Source: Paenibacillus cellulositrophicus
GTDB taxonomy: Bacteria; Bacillota; Bacilli; Paenibacillales; Paenibacillaceae
Direction: 5' to 3'
Assembly: GCF_009363095.1 (NCBI RefSeq)
Contig: NZ_CP045295.1
Span: forward strand, 1,550,001-1,614,000
Length of the DNA stretch: 64,000 nt
Program-made: the position numbers and the translations under genes
Shown: in pieces, positions 42,801-52,562 of the stretch
Position numbering within the stretch: position 1 is the first letter of the stretch
Layout of the letters: each line of letters opens with the position of its first letter
The notes under the pieces: generated by a model
What the model was told of the DNA's origin: nothing
Seen by the model: the letters and a program-made list of their open reading frames with translations, nothing else
Databases searched by the model: none

Positions 42801-42903
42801 TATCCGAAAGTATAATCTACCTAGGCTAAACATCCTGATCTCGCAAAAAATGTTCCGCTAAACGCGGTCTGGCTTCTTGGCATGTACGTTGATAGGCTTT
42901 ATG
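42801..42903 (-). repeat. copy B of the dispersed repeat (inverted)
   Basis: Read on the minus strand it shares CAGACCGCGTTTAGCGGAA with copy A and the run TTTTTTGC...ATCAGGATG with copy C, plus similar ends (CTATCAACGTAC and TTATACTTTCGGATA). It lies between two convergent genes. Confidence 0.78.
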
Positions 42904-42941
42904 ATATTGCCCTATAAAAAGACGATTCGGACGGCATAGTT

Positions 42942-44078
42942 CTACCCGCGGACAATACCGGCAAAAGTCCGGATCACCTGCTCGGCCGACATCTCCAGCA
43001 GCTCTCCGGCACGAGCCATCGCTTCCTCCAGCGCCATCGGTCCGTTCACGATGCTGTGCACGCTGAGGATTCCCGCATCATACAGCGGCTCGATCCCCGG
43101 CCCCACCGATCCGGCCAGGGCGATGACCGGAACCCCGTGCCGTCGCGCTTCCTTGGCGACGCCCATCGGCGTCTTGCCGGATGCGGTCTGTGCATCCATC
43201 CGGCCTTCGCCGGTGATGACGAGGTCCGCGCCTTCCAGGTGCGCCATGAATCCCGAATGCTCGATCACGAGATCGATGCCGCTCCTCATCCCGGCTTTGA
43301 AAAAAGCGAGCAGCGCCGCTCCAACGCCGCCGGCTGCGCCCGCTCCTGGCAGGTCATGCACGCGCAGGCCCGTCGCCTCCAGGATGCGGTCCGCCCAGAC
43401 GCGCATCCCCTGCTCCAGCACCGCGACCATCTCCGGCGTTGCGCCCTTCTGCGGGCCATACACATGGGACGCGCCGTTTGGGCCGAGCAGCGGGTTCTGC
43501 ACGTCGGAAGCGATCACAAAGGTCGATTCGGCAAGCCGTGCATCCATTCCGCCCATGTCGATCGCCGCCACGCGCTGCAGCTCCAGGCCCCCGCGTCCAA
43601 CAGGCTGCCCGGCCTCATCCAGCAGCTGCACGCCAAGCGCCTGCAGGATGCCGGCGCCTCCGTCGTTCGTGGCGCTGCCGCCGATCGCCATAATAAATTG
43701 GCGGCATCCCGCATCGAGCGCGCGGCGGATCACCTCGCCGGTCCCGTACGTTGTCGTATGCAGCGGGTCCCGCTCCTCAGCGGCGATCAGCTCAAGCCCG
43801 GACGCGCTGGCCAGCTCCACCACGCAGGTGGAACCTCCATGAATGAGTCCGTACTCGGCGTCGACCGGCCTTCCCAGCGGATCGGACACCTGCACTTTGG
43901 CCTTGGTACCGCCAAAGCGGGTCAAGCTGTCCAGCGTCCCCTCCCCGCCGTCCGCCATGGGGACAAGCACCGTTTCCGCGCTAGGAAGTGCGCGTCTTAT
44001 GCCCCTGTCAATGGCGGCCGCCGCGTCGGCGGCACGGATGCTGCCTTTGAACGAATCCGGAGCGATCACGATTTTCAT
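42942..44078 (-). CDS. glxK: glycerate kinase (GarK/GlxK family)
   Basis: Phosphorylates glycerate with ATP. The 378-aa product starts MKIVIAPDSFKGSIRAADAAAAI, and VPMADGGEGTLDSL, TYGTGEVIRRALDAG, MAIGGSATNDGGAGILQALG and ITGEGRMDAQTASGKTPMGVA are family blocks. I chose the ATG at 44078 because AGGAGG lies 9 bases upstream. The preceding hydroxyacid dehydrogenase probably supplies glycerate from hydroxypyruvate or tartronate semialdehyde. Confidence 0.92.
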   Translation of the reverse strand: MKIVIAPDSFKGSIRAADAAAAIDRGIRRALPSAETVLVPMADGGEGTLDSLTRFGGTKAKVQVSDPLGRPVDAEYGLIHGGSTCVVELASASGLELIAAEERDPLHTTTYGTGEVIRRALDAGCRQFIMAIGGSATNDGGAGILQALGVQLLDEAGQPVGRGGLELQRVAAIDMGGMDARLAESTFVIASDVQNPLLGPNGASHVYGPQKGATPEMVAVLEQGMRVWADRILEATGLRVHDLPGAGAAGGVGAALLAFFKAGMRSGIDLVIEHSGFMAHLEGADLVITGEGRMDAQTASGKTPMGVAKEARRHGVPVIALAGSVGPGIEPLYDAGILSVHSIVNGPMALEEAMARAGELLEMSAEQVIRTFAGIVRG

Positions 44079-44191
44079 GCGGTCCATCCTCCTTTTGTAA
44101 TCTCTTCTTGCCCTATGTTTATGCCTTCCATGCACCGATTCAACCCGTACATTCAATAGAACCTCCATGCCCCTTAAAGCAGTCGTCGTTC

Positions 44192-45166
44192 TCAGCGGTT
44201 GTGCGGCACAACCGTGTTCACCGGCCGGCCTTCCAGGAACGCGGCAACGTTGCCCGCAGCAATGCTCATCAGCCGCTCCCGCGCTTCCACCGCCGCCCAT
44301 GCCATATGCGGGGTGATGATGCAGCGCGGGGCATGCACAAGCGGATGGTCTGCGGCGGGAGGCTCCGCCGAAAGCACGTCAAGTGCCGCGCCCGCAAGCC
44401 GGCCTTCGTTCAGCGCATCGGCCACATCCTGCTCCTGCAGCAGCCCGCCGCGGGCGGTATTGATCAGGAAGGCCGAAGACTTCATCAGCGCCAGGCGTTC
44501 GCGGTTGATGAGCCCCTCGGTTTCCGCCGTCAGCGGACAATGCAGGCTCACCACGTCCGACTCGGCCAGCAGCTGCTCGAGAGGAACACGCCGGACGCCG
44601 CCGTCTTCGTTCCCGCCCGCCTTCCCCGGTCTGCCAGATACCAGTACGCGCATGCGGAAAGCCTCCGCCAGCCGCGCGACCTGGCGGCCGATCCGGCCAT
44701 AGCCGACAATCCCCATCGTCTTCCCCCAGAGCTCGATTTGCGGAGTCAGCGTGTAGGAGAAATCCACCGCCTTCGCCCAATCTCCCGAGCGTACGCTGTC
44801 TCCATGCCGCCCGATCTGGTGGCAGAGCTCAAGCAGCAGCGCGAACACAAACTGCGCCACAGACTCGGTTCCGTATGCCGGCACATTCGTCACCGTAATC
44901 CCGCGCGCAGCAGCGGCTTCAATGTCAACCACATTGTAGCCGGTCGCCAGCACGCCGACGTAGCGGAGGTTCTCTGCCCCCTCCAGCACCTCCCGCGTCA
45001 GCGGGGTTTTATTCGTCAGCACAATTTCGGCGTTCCCGATCCGCTCCTGAATCAGCCCGGCGGGGGTGCGCTCGTAGACCGTCACGGAACCGAGCTTTCC
45101 CAGCTCGTCCCAGCTTAAATCCCCCGGGTTCAGCGTATGTCCGTCCAGCACGACGATGTTCATCAT
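44192..45166 (-). CDS. D-2-hydroxyacid dehydrogenase (glycerate/hydroxypyruvate type)
   Basis: A 324-aa NAD(P)-dependent dehydrogenase. The dinucleotide loop is MGIVGYGRIGRQVARLAEAF, the catalytic Arg is in INTARGGLLQEQDV, Glu lies in DVLSAEPP, and His in ITPHMAWA. It resembles glycerate dehydrogenases. The next gene is glycerate kinase, so the pair probably converts hydroxypyruvate to phosphoglycerate. GGAGCTGAC precedes the ATGATG start. Confidence 0.9.
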   Translation of the reverse strand: MMNIVVLDGHTLNPGDLSWDELGKLGSVTVYERTPAGLIQERIGNAEIVLTNKTPLTREVLEGAENLRYVGVLATGYNVVDIEAAAARGITVTNVPAYGTESVAQFVFALLLELCHQIGRHGDSVRSGDWAKAVDFSYTLTPQIELWGKTMGIVGYGRIGRQVARLAEAFRMRVLVSGRPGKAGGNEDGGVRRVPLEQLLAESDVVSLHCPLTAETEGLINRERLALMKSSAFLINTARGGLLQEQDVADALNEGRLAGAALDVLSAEPPAADHPLVHAPRCIITPHMAWAAVEARERLMSIAAGNVAAFLEGRPVNTVVPHNR

Positions 45167-45351
45167 GTCAGCTCCTGTTCATGAAAGTGTAATGGATTCC
45201 CACATCTACAGCTTGCTGCAGGATAGTTATCTCTACTATACCATTCGGGCAGTACCCGGTGAACAAGTCCGTTTCGACATCAGCCCCGCCAGGCAGGAAA
45301 TCGTTTAAAGATCTGGATGCGAAACCTTTACTGAGAACTAGACTTTTCCTC

Positions 45352-45389
45352 ATAAAATAAAAGCAGCCCCCCGCGAAAGGAGGCTGCTA
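45352..45389 (-). terminator. terminator after the beta-helix gene
   Basis: On the minus strand, AGCAGCC and GGCTGCT form the stem, followed by TTTATTTTAT. The stop codon of the beta-helix gene lies about 30 bases before it. Confidence 0.72.
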
Positions 45390-45418
45390 ATTAGGCAAGC
45401 GGTGACGATGAAGGAACG

Positions 45419-46957
45419 TTATTCGTCCGCGCCAATATTGACGCTTGCCCCTTGAACGCGGGGCTGCCCGTCGATATCGAGCGACCCGATGTCCGAATTC
45501 GTCAAGCCCTTATCAATGGCAGGAGACCCTGCCTTCAGATGTAAATCGCCGGCAGCGGCGTTCACAAGGAGCGGATCGGCGAAGACGGAATGGGCATCAT
45601 TGCCCGTTCCATTTTTATAAGCGGCAAAGCCGGTGTATTCTTTGTTTTTCCAGGTCCAGCTGGCATCCGAACTTCCGCCGGGAGCGAAGTACAGATTGTA
45701 ATCCACGACGTTGCCGGAATTTTTCGTGTATTCATTATATATGAGCACATCGGTAGAACTGGCCACAAAAATGTTGTTACGGATGACGTTGTTCTGGGTG
45801 TCATACTGCACGTAGAGCTGACCGTTGCCTTCGCCAATGGTGTCATTTTTGTACAGCGTATTGTTGACGATGTGGCAGCCTACCGTCGAGCCGCGATCTG
45901 TGTCGTATCCGCCCATGGCGATGCCCGTCAAACGGTTGTTGTATATGAAGTTGCTGCGGATCGTAATGTTGCTGGTCGCCTTGCCGGCATGCTCGGAGGC
46001 GATTTCCACCCCGATATCGTTGTTATAGCTGTAGTTTCGCTCGATAATGCTGTCCTTGCCTCCATCAACATAAATGCCGTCCGCCGAATTGCTGTTGTTC
46101 GGAAGCTTTGTGCCGTAGGAAGGATTGTTATTGGAGGTGATATTGTACACTTTATTGCCGCTGATGATTCCGTTTCGTGCCTGATCGTAGGCGGAGTTCG
46201 GCGACTTCCCTTCGAATCCGATCACGTCGATACCGATGTTGTCGTTGTCGTGAATGATATTGTTCGTCACGGCAAAAGTATCCACATTTCCGTTAAGAAC
46301 GAGCGTTTCGCTGGACCCCAGCACCAGATTGTACAGCTCATTGCCGTCGATTGTCACGTCATGAATGGATTCCGGCGCCTTGGTTCCGTACACGGCGATG
46401 CCGTGCGCATCCCGGCCCAGTCGGTCGATGCCGGCAGGAGTCGACGTGTTTTTGATATCATGGATCTTGTTTTTGGACAGCGTAATGTTGCCGCCTGCGC
46501 CGTGAACATAAATCCCAACGGGCATGACGTTATTAGCAGTCGTCGTATAATTGCGAATTTCGAAACCTTGAATGGTCACATAGTTGACGTCGGCAAGGTC
46601 AACGATGCCTTCCATTCCGCTTACGGAAAGTCCCGTACCGTCAATAACCGGCGTCTCGCCGCTGTAATTGGCAAAGGTGATCGGCCCTTGATCCGCGGAA
46701 CCGGACTTGGTGATCTTCAGCTTTTGGTTATACACCCCGCCCCGGACATAGACCGTGCTCCCCGGCCCGGCCGTGTCGGCCGCATGCTGCAGCGTTGCCC
46801 ACGGCGCCGCGCTCGTACCCGCATTCGAATCGCTTCCGTTAGCCGCCACATAATACTCGGTGCCTGCAGCCGCAACGGTTTGCGACGCTGCATACCCGAT
46901 TCCTAGCCCCAATACAGCCAGACTGATACCTGCAATCAGTGTTTTACCGAATTTCAC
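45419..46957 (-). CDS. secreted right-handed beta-helix protein (pectate-lyase-like)
   Basis: A 512-aa secreted protein with a signal peptide (residues 1-31, ending near TVAAAGTEYYV). The start YYVAANGSDSNAGTSAAPWATLQHAA is the common N-terminus of parallel beta-helix proteins such as family 9 polysaccharide lyases. Many NNxIxxN-type turns follow, and the C-terminus DLHLKAGSPAIDKG is the choice-of-anchor Q-like end. Catalytic residues cannot be assigned. The GTG at 46957 follows GGAG at about 10 bases. It lies next to a GH4/PfkB sugar operon, suggesting polysaccharide breakdown. Confidence 0.83.
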   Translation of the reverse strand: MKFGKTLIAGISLAVLGLGIGYAASQTVAAAGTEYYVAANGSDSNAGTSAAPWATLQHAADTAGPGSTVYVRGGVYNQKLKITKSGSADQGPITFANYSGETPVIDGTGLSVSGMEGIVDLADVNYVTIQGFEIRNYTTTANNVMPVGIYVHGAGGNITLSKNKIHDIKNTSTPAGIDRLGRDAHGIAVYGTKAPESIHDVTIDGNELYNLVLGSSETLVLNGNVDTFAVTNNIIHDNDNIGIDVIGFEGKSPNSAYDQARNGIISGNKVYNITSNNNPSYGTKLPNNSNSADGIYVDGGKDSIIERNYSYNNDIGVEIASEHAGKATSNITIRSNFIYNNRLTGIAMGGYDTDRGSTVGCHIVNNTLYKNDTIGEGNGQLYVQYDTQNNVIRNNIFVASSTDVLIYNEYTKNSGNVVDYNLYFAPGGSSDASWTWKNKEYTGFAAYKNGTGNDAHSVFADPLLVNAAAGDLHLKAGSPAIDKGLTNSDIGSLDIDGQPRVQGASVNIGADE

Positions 46958-47092
46958 GAAATATCAACTCCCATGATTAAAGTTTGAACTGAAATGAAAA
47001 GGATCCGATTTTGACTTGCTATGTAATGTGTCGATCACCCCCTTTGCCCGGACGCTCATGACCTTTTACCTGAGCTTCCACCGCCGAGGCGC

Positions 47093-48049
47093 TTACTGGA
47101 GCGGCCGCCTTCCCTGCAGGGCCGATACCGCCGCTGCTGTCGGCAAATGGCCGGTCCCCCCCACGCCCAGGGTGGATAACGCGCCGCAGGCATTGGCGTA
47201 CTCAAGCAGCTCTCTGCCCGTCAAGCCTTGGAGGAAACCGCAAATCAAGCCGGCATTGAAGCAATCCCCCGCTCCTGTCGTGTCTACGGGGGTCACCGGA
47301 TAAGGGGGCGCCGACACGACAGAACCATCAGGAGACCGGAGCGATGCACCCTTTGAGCCTTGTTTGACGGCGATCAGACCGGGAACGGCCGCCAATTGGC
47401 CGAATACCGTTTCCACGCTGTCCTGCTCAAAAATATGCAGCGCCTCCTCCTCGCTGGGGATAAACAAATCTGTAACGGCCAGCAGTGCGCGGATCCCGGC
47501 AGCATCCCACCGGCCACGGACGTCCCATCCGGTATCAAAAGATGTACTGACCCCTAAGCCCTGCGCCTTCCCGAACAGCTCCTTCCAATGCGGCCGCATG
47601 CCGTCCTGCAAATAGTAGGAGCCAAAATGCAAATGATCCGCCTCCTGAATCAAAGCATCGGGAATAAAGTCAGGCGCCAACAGCTGAATACTTCCGGGAT
47701 ACGTGATCAAACCGCGGTCTGATGGCGTCGTAAACGAGAGGGTAACCCCTGTTGTGACCTCCGGCAGCACCGCTACATTATCGGTGTTTACGCCAAGCCG
47801 CTGCAGCTCGCCCAGGCAGAAGCGGCCGAAGTCATCCGCCCCCACCACGCTGACGAACCGCACATCCAGGCCAAGGCTCGACAGCGCGCTTGCGGTAATC
47901 GCCGAGGAGGAGCCGAGTACGACGTCAAAACCGTCGACCATTTTCTCCCGGTTCCATTCCGGAATCACGTCGGTTCCTGAAATAATGATGTCCACGTTCA
48001 GCTCGCCGGCCACAACGACAATCGGTTTTTCCTTATCCGCTCCCATCAT
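47093..48049 (-). CDS. PfkB-family carbohydrate kinase
   Basis: A 318-aa sugar kinase of the ribokinase/PfkB group. The N-terminal GELNVDIIISG and the signature DTTGAGDCFNAGLICGFLQG (catalytic Asp in GAGD) are clear. It starts with ATG overlapping the GH4 stop as ATGA. It is the last gene of the ABC-GH4 operon, so it probably phosphorylates the monosaccharide released by the GH4 enzyme. The sugar is unknown. Confidence 0.9.
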   Translation of the reverse strand: MMGADKEKPIVVVAGELNVDIIISGTDVIPEWNREKMVDGFDVVLGSSSAITASALSSLGLDVRFVSVVGADDFGRFCLGELQRLGVNTDNVAVLPEVTTGVTLSFTTPSDRGLITYPGSIQLLAPDFIPDALIQEADHLHFGSYYLQDGMRPHWKELFGKAQGLGVSTSFDTGWDVRGRWDAAGIRALLAVTDLFIPSEEEALHIFEQDSVETVFGQLAAVPGLIAVKQGSKGASLRSPDGSVVSAPPYPVTPVDTTGAGDCFNAGLICGFLQGLTGRELLEYANACGALSTLGVGGTGHLPTAAAVSALQGRRPLQ

Positions 48050-49347
48050 TTCAGCACCGGTATGAAGTCGCGTTCCGCATCATACAGCTCCTCGAACATG
48101 TCGCTAATCTCATCGAGCGAACAGACGGCGGCGGACAGCGGATCGACCATCAGGGCATGGCGGGCCATTTCCTTGTCGTTATTCAGCACAGCGCCGACGG
48201 CCAGGTCAAAGAATGCCATGTTGGACCGACACAGCGCGGCCAAATGCTCCGGCAAGCTGCCGAAACGGCATGGATTGACGCCATTGCGGTCGACCATGCA
48301 AGCCACCTCGACAACCCCGTCCGCGGGAAGGTTGTGAATCAGACCTTCGTTCGGCACGTTTCCGTAAATCACCTTCGGTTCATTTTTCAGCATCGCTTCA
48401 ATAATGATAGCCGCGTATTCATTGCTTGGCGCAAGCTCGATCGGGAGGGAGCCTTCCAGCTGCTTGACGATTTTTTCGTCGTTTTCCTTGCGCCAGATCG
48501 GCCAGTTATCCGCATAGTAGCCTGTCGCGCCATTATACCCGGTGCTGCAGTGCTTGTCGATTAAGGACTGCCGTTTGCGGTAGTACGGAATGTACTCCGA
48601 AAAGTGCCCACTGGACTCCGAGACAAAAGCGCCCAGGTACTTCATGGCGTCAAAGCGCACAGGGTCCTTTTTCAGCAGGTCGGGATTCTGGATCTTCTCC
48701 CGGAGCACAGGATACAGATCTTTTCCCTCGTGGGTCAGCTCCACAAACCAGGACATATGATTGATTCCCCCGGCCCGCCACTGCATGTCTTCGTAAGGTA
48801 CGCCGGCGTATTTGGCTAACTGCCGGGACGTATTCTGGATGGAATGGCACAGGCCGACGACCGGAATGGAGGTCACCCGCGACGTCAGCAGGGTCACCGC
48901 CGACATCGGATTCGTATAGTTCAGAATGGTCGAATCCGGGCACAAATCCTCCACATCGCGGATGATGTCCATCCAGCTCGGAAGCGTGCGCAGCGTTTTA
49001 AACAGTCCGCCCGGCCCCAGCGTATCGCCGATGCATTGATTGACCCCGTATTTCAGAGGAATCTCGTACTCATAGCGGACCGTTTGCAGCCCGCCCACTT
49101 CGATTTGGTTGATGACGAACTGCGAGCCCCCGATGACCTCCCTGCGATCGGTCGAAGCGATAACGTTCCAGCGCTTGCCGGACAGCTCAATGATTTTCTC
49201 GACCAGCTTGCGGGCGATCTTCAGCCGCTCCGCATCGATATCCACCAAAGCGATCGTCCCGCCCTCAATGCCTTCAATCAGTAAAATGTCCGTGGCGATG
49301 TCCTGTGTAAAGGCGCTGCCTGCGCCGATAATCGATATTTTAGTCAT
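48046..49347 (-). CDS. GH4-family alpha-glycosidase (alpha-galactosidase-like)
   Basis: A 433-aa NAD- and metal-dependent glycosidase of family 4. The NAD loop is ISIIGAGSAFTQDIATDIL near residue 4, NYTNPMSAVTLL and VGLCHSIQNTSRQLA hold the Cys and His metal ligands, and GINHMSWFVEL is also typical. The CHS motif resembles MelA-type alpha-galactosidases. An alpha-galacturonidase role (LplD-like) is possible given the beta-helix neighbour. I chose the ATG at 49347 for GGAGGAG. Confidence 0.9.
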   Translation of the reverse strand: MTKISIIGAGSAFTQDIATDILLIEGIEGGTIALVDIDAERLKIARKLVEKIIELSGKRWNVIASTDRREVIGGSQFVINQIEVGGLQTVRYEYEIPLKYGVNQCIGDTLGPGGLFKTLRTLPSWMDIIRDVEDLCPDSTILNYTNPMSAVTLLTSRVTSIPVVGLCHSIQNTSRQLAKYAGVPYEDMQWRAGGINHMSWFVELTHEGKDLYPVLREKIQNPDLLKKDPVRFDAMKYLGAFVSESSGHFSEYIPYYRKRQSLIDKHCSTGYNGATGYYADNWPIWRKENDEKIVKQLEGSLPIELAPSNEYAAIIIEAMLKNEPKVIYGNVPNEGLIHNLPADGVVEVACMVDRNGVNPCRFGSLPEHLAALCRSNMAFFDLAVGAVLNNDKEMARHALMVDPLSAAVCSLDEISDMFEELYDAERDFIPVLK

Positions 49348-49379
49348 GCAGTTTCTCCTCCTCATGGTCTCTTCTCTTT

Positions 49380-50204
49380 TTATTTCATGCCTGTCATCGT
49401 AAGCCCTTTAATAAACTGCTTCTGGAAAATCAGGAACACCACAATCACCGGCAAGGTGATGAGCACAGCCGCCGACATGACGACGTTATAGTTGACCATA
49501 TGGGTTCCGTTAAAATAAACAAGGGCGAGCGGCACGGTCATTTTGCTCTCGTCGTTCAAAATAATGAGCGGCCATAAATAGTTGTTCCATGCATTCATAA
49601 ACGTAAAAATACCAAGCGCCGACAGCATCGGCAGAATCAGCGGCGCAATGATCCGGACCATCAGCCGCAGCTCGCCCGCCCCGTCGATCCTTGCGGCATC
49701 GAGCAGATCCTGGGGAATGTCCTCGATGAACTGCTTCGCCAGAAACACTCCGTAGGAGCTGACCAGATTGGGCAGGATAATCGCCAACAAATGATTGACC
49801 AGCCCCAGTTTGGCCGTAATCAGATACGTCGGAATCATGACCACCTGAAACGGAATCATCATCGTTGCCAAGATCAGGATGAACAGCAGCTTCTGCCCCT
49901 TGAACTGATGCTTGGCGAAAATATACCCCGCCAGGGCGCTCGTAAATAACGTCGCGGCCGTTATGACGACCGACGTCATCGCGCTGTTCAAAAACCACCT
50001 TCCGAACGGAGCGTCTTCAAGGACGGTCCGGTACCCCTCCAGGCTGGGATGCTGCGGCAGAAGCGCATGCGAGCCGGACACGATTTCCATGTTGCTTTTT
50101 AAAGAAGACAAAACCATCCACAAATACGGCAGCAGCATCAGGCATCCGGCTGCGATCAGCACGAGCATGACGATGCCGTCGAACCATCTATTCCTACGGT
50201 GCAT
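49380..50204 (-). CDS. sugar ABC transporter permease (MalG/UgpE type)
   Basis: A 274-aa permease with six membrane helices. The loop that meets the ATPase is DAARIDGAGELRLMVRIIAPLILPMLSALGIF, the classic EAA motif. It follows the partner permease by 15 bases. It probably carries the disaccharide or oligosaccharide that the GH4 enzyme splits. The ATPase subunit is not in the operon and is probably a shared MsmX-like protein elsewhere. Confidence 0.92.
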   Translation of the reverse strand: MHRRNRWFDGIVMLVLIAAGCLMLLPYLWMVLSSLKSNMEIVSGSHALLPQHPSLEGYRTVLEDAPFGRWFLNSAMTSVVITAATLFTSALAGYIFAKHQFKGQKLLFILILATMMIPFQVVMIPTYLITAKLGLVNHLLAIILPNLVSSYGVFLAKQFIEDIPQDLLDAARIDGAGELRLMVRIIAPLILPMLSALGIFTFMNAWNNYLWPLIILNDESKMTVPLALVYFNGTHMVNYNVVMSAAVLITLPVIVVFLIFQKQFIKGLTMTGMK

Positions 50205-50219
50205 TGAAAGTCCCCCTTG

Positions 50220-51161
50220 TCAGTACTCCCACTCCGTGCGCCCCCACTTCAGCTGCAGCAGGGTCACCACTAAAATAATGATCAGAAACACCGTGGCCAT
50301 CGCGGACGCATATCCCATGTTGGAATTGGAGAATGCCTGCTCGTATATATGAAGGGCCAGCACCCGGGTCTCATTAAACGGCTCCCCCTTGGTCATGATC
50401 TGGAATTGGGCGAAAGCCTGAAAATAGGAGACGACCGTCGTCACCGAAACAAACAGCATCGTGCGCCGGAGCAGCGGCAGCGTCACATGCCAGAACGAAT
50501 GCCAGCGGCTCGCCCCGTCCAGAATGGCCGCTTCATAATACATATCCGGAATGGAATCCAGACCGGCGATAAAGAGCACGATGTTATACCCGATATCGGC
50601 CCACAGCGTCATCAGGATCACCGAATACAGCGCATAATGTGGATCGCTCAGCCACTGCACGGGAGCCATGTGGAGTTGGGTCAGCACGATATTAAACAGA
50701 CCGTGATTATAATTGAACATCGTGCTCCATACGATCGCCGTTCCCGCCAGCGGCGCGATGGTCGGCAGAAAAAAGACGGTGCGCATCAGGTTCCGCAGCC
50801 AACCCGTACGGATCCGTTGGATCGCGACGGCAAACATCAAGGTGATAAGGATATTGACCGCAACGGCAATGACGACGAACTTAAAGGTGACCCACAGCGA
50901 CTTGATAAAAATGGAATCTCCCAGCATGCGGATATAATTGTCCGCCCCGACGAACAGCGCGCTTGCGCTGAGCGGATTATACTTAAATACCGATAGTCCC
51001 AAACTCCATCCAATAGGAATGAAAGCGAATACACCAAATAGCAGCAGGATCGGCGCCAGCGATAAATAGATGAACCAGCGGCCCCTTCCTTTCTCCCCTC
51101 TGCGGTTCGGGGTACCGGGGACGATCCCTGGACTGCTGCTTGCTGCAGCATCATGCTTCAT
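50220..51161 (-). CDS. sugar ABC transporter permease (MalF/UgpA type)
   Basis: A 313-aa permease with six membrane segments and an EAA loop in YYEAAILDGASRWHSFWHVTLPLLRRTMLF. It lies 16 bases after the binding-protein gene and 15 before the second permease. The N-terminal 25 residues are a charged cytoplasmic tail. Confidence 0.92.
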   Translation of the reverse strand: MKHDAAASSSPGIVPGTPNRRGEKGRGRWFIYLSLAPILLLFGVFAFIPIGWSLGLSVFKYNPLSASALFVGADNYIRMLGDSIFIKSLWVTFKFVVIAVAVNILITLMFAVAIQRIRTGWLRNLMRTVFFLPTIAPLAGTAIVWSTMFNYNHGLFNIVLTQLHMAPVQWLSDPHYALYSVILMTLWADIGYNIVLFIAGLDSIPDMYYEAAILDGASRWHSFWHVTLPLLRRTMLFVSVTTVVSYFQAFAQFQIMTKGEPFNETRVLALHIYEQAFSNSNMGYASAMATVFLIIILVVTLLQLKWGRTEWEY

Positions 51162-51177
51162 GCGAACACCACTCCGA

Positions 51178-52479
51178 TCATTTATGTTGATCCTGACTGT
51201 CGTTGATGGTTTTTTCGATCTGCTGCAGACCGCTTTCCACCGATTCCTGGCCGGTCGCCATCAATTGGAAATGATCATTGATCGTTTTAAAGAAAAAGTC
51301 CCGGTCGGCAATGGGCCCGATCCACTGACCCAGCTCCAAAATATCCAGCGATGTTTTCATATAAGGATTCGCTTTGACATAGTCGGGATTTTGCGCCACC
51401 GCTTTTTTGGCCGGAACCGTAAACGTTCCCTGGTTCCACTCGAGCAGATTATCGTCGGATGACATGAATTTGATAAAATCGACGGCCGCTTCCTGATGCT
51501 TGCCCTTCTGGGACGCTACAAGGCCCCAGCCAGATTCGGCCGCATATGAAGGCGGATTCGTCGTAAAGGAAGGAACGGGCACATACTCAAAGTCTTTCAC
51601 CGTGTATGTATTCAGCCCTGCAGCAATCGTCCATGGACCCCGGTAGGTCATCGCCGAGCTGCCTTGAAAGAAGTAGTCTGAGGTGTCAAGTTCACCGCCA
51701 AACGTGGTGAGGTCCGCCACTTTATCGGTGGCGATCAAAGAGGTTAAGGCGGTCATCGCCTTTTGTGCTTCAGGGGTTTGAAAGTTCACATGGTCGTTAT
51801 CGCCCCAATACTTGCCGTTTTGCTGCAGAATCAAGGAAAGGAACGTGAAGGTGATGTTGTCGCTGGAGACGAAATCGAATCCCTTGACCTTGATGCCGTT
51901 CGCATCCCGCACCGTCAGCTTCTTGGCGTCTTCGACCAGTTCATCCCATGTGGCCGGAGGGGCCGCGATGCCCTGATCCTTCAGCATTTGCGGGTGAATC
52001 AGCATTCCGCCGTTCTCGATGTTAAATTCGAGCGGCAGTCCATACAGCTTGTCGTTCAACGTGTATCCTCCGAGCGGGGCTTCGTAATACTCCTGTCGCA
52101 GCTGCTCGGCCTCCGGGATCTCCACAAGCGCCCCGTTTTTCGAATATTCCGGTACCCAGGTACCGAACATTTCTGCGATATCGGGCGGATTTTTGGCGGA
52201 GAAGGATGCCTTGAGCTTCTGATTGTACACGTCGTAAGGGAAAGTCTGGTAGGCGATCTCAATGTCGGGATGCAAAGATTGATACTTGGCGATCAGCGCT
52301 TTATAAGCGTTCATAATGGCATCTTCCTGATGACTCCAAAACACAAGTTTGGTTTTGCCTGTTGAACCGGCAGAGGTGGCGGAAGCATCAGAGCCGTCAT
52401 TCTTTGCGCAACCAATCAGCAAAAACAACATGCAAATTAAAGCAAAAACAGAGAAACTTTTGAAATATCGCAATGACAT
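51178..52479 (-). CDS. sugar-binding lipoprotein of the ABC-GH4 operon
   Basis: A 433-aa family-1 solute-binding lipoprotein. The signal peptide ends in the lipobox LIGC with Cys at residue 24. The mature protein has the MalE/UgpB fold (KTKLVFWSHQEDAIMNAYKALIAKYQ; FSAKNPPDIAEMFGTWVPEYSKNGALVEI). The ATG has AAAGGGG upstream. It is the first gene of the operon, behind a strong promoter at 52529-52557. The sugar is unknown; the GH4 partner suggests an alpha-glycoside. Confidence 0.92.
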   Translation of the reverse strand: MSLRYFKSFSVFALICMLFLLIGCAKNDGSDASATSAGSTGKTKLVFWSHQEDAIMNAYKALIAKYQSLHPDIEIAYQTFPYDVYNQKLKASFSAKNPPDIAEMFGTWVPEYSKNGALVEIPEAEQLRQEYYEAPLGGYTLNDKLYGLPLEFNIENGGMLIHPQMLKDQGIAAPPATWDELVEDAKKLTVRDANGIKVKGFDFVSSDNITFTFLSLILQQNGKYWGDNDHVNFQTPEAQKAMTALTSLIATDKVADLTTFGGELDTSDYFFQGSSAMTYRGPWTIAAGLNTYTVKDFEYVPVPSFTTNPPSYAAESGWGLVASQKGKHQEAAVDFIKFMSSDDNLLEWNQGTFTVPAKKAVAQNPDYVKANPYMKTSLDILELGQWIGPIADRDFFFKTINDHFQLMATGQESVESGLQQIEKTINDSQDQHK

Positions 52480-52528
52480 AACCCCTTTCCCTTTACTTTT
52501 TTGCTTATATCACCTCAATCTCATGAAA

Positions 52529-52557
52529 ATCATACCTCTGATGAAAAAGTTAGTCAA
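52529..52557 (-). promoter_or_regulatory. promoter of the ABC-GH4-PfkB operon
   Basis: TTGACT (52557-52552) and TATGAT (52534-52529) with a 17-base spacer, about 50 bases before the first gene. Confidence 0.82.
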
Positions 52558-52562
52558 TGAAT

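Noticed and set aside
45250..45350. possible fifth copy of the dispersed repeat
   Set aside because: Only short scattered matches (GTACC, CGTTTAAAG, GATC-GGATG) with wrong spacing; it does not align over its length.
45590..46906. 438-aa plus-strand frame opposite the beta-helix gene
   Set aside because: Antisense shadow without start signals; the minus frame has a signal peptide and beta-helix turns.
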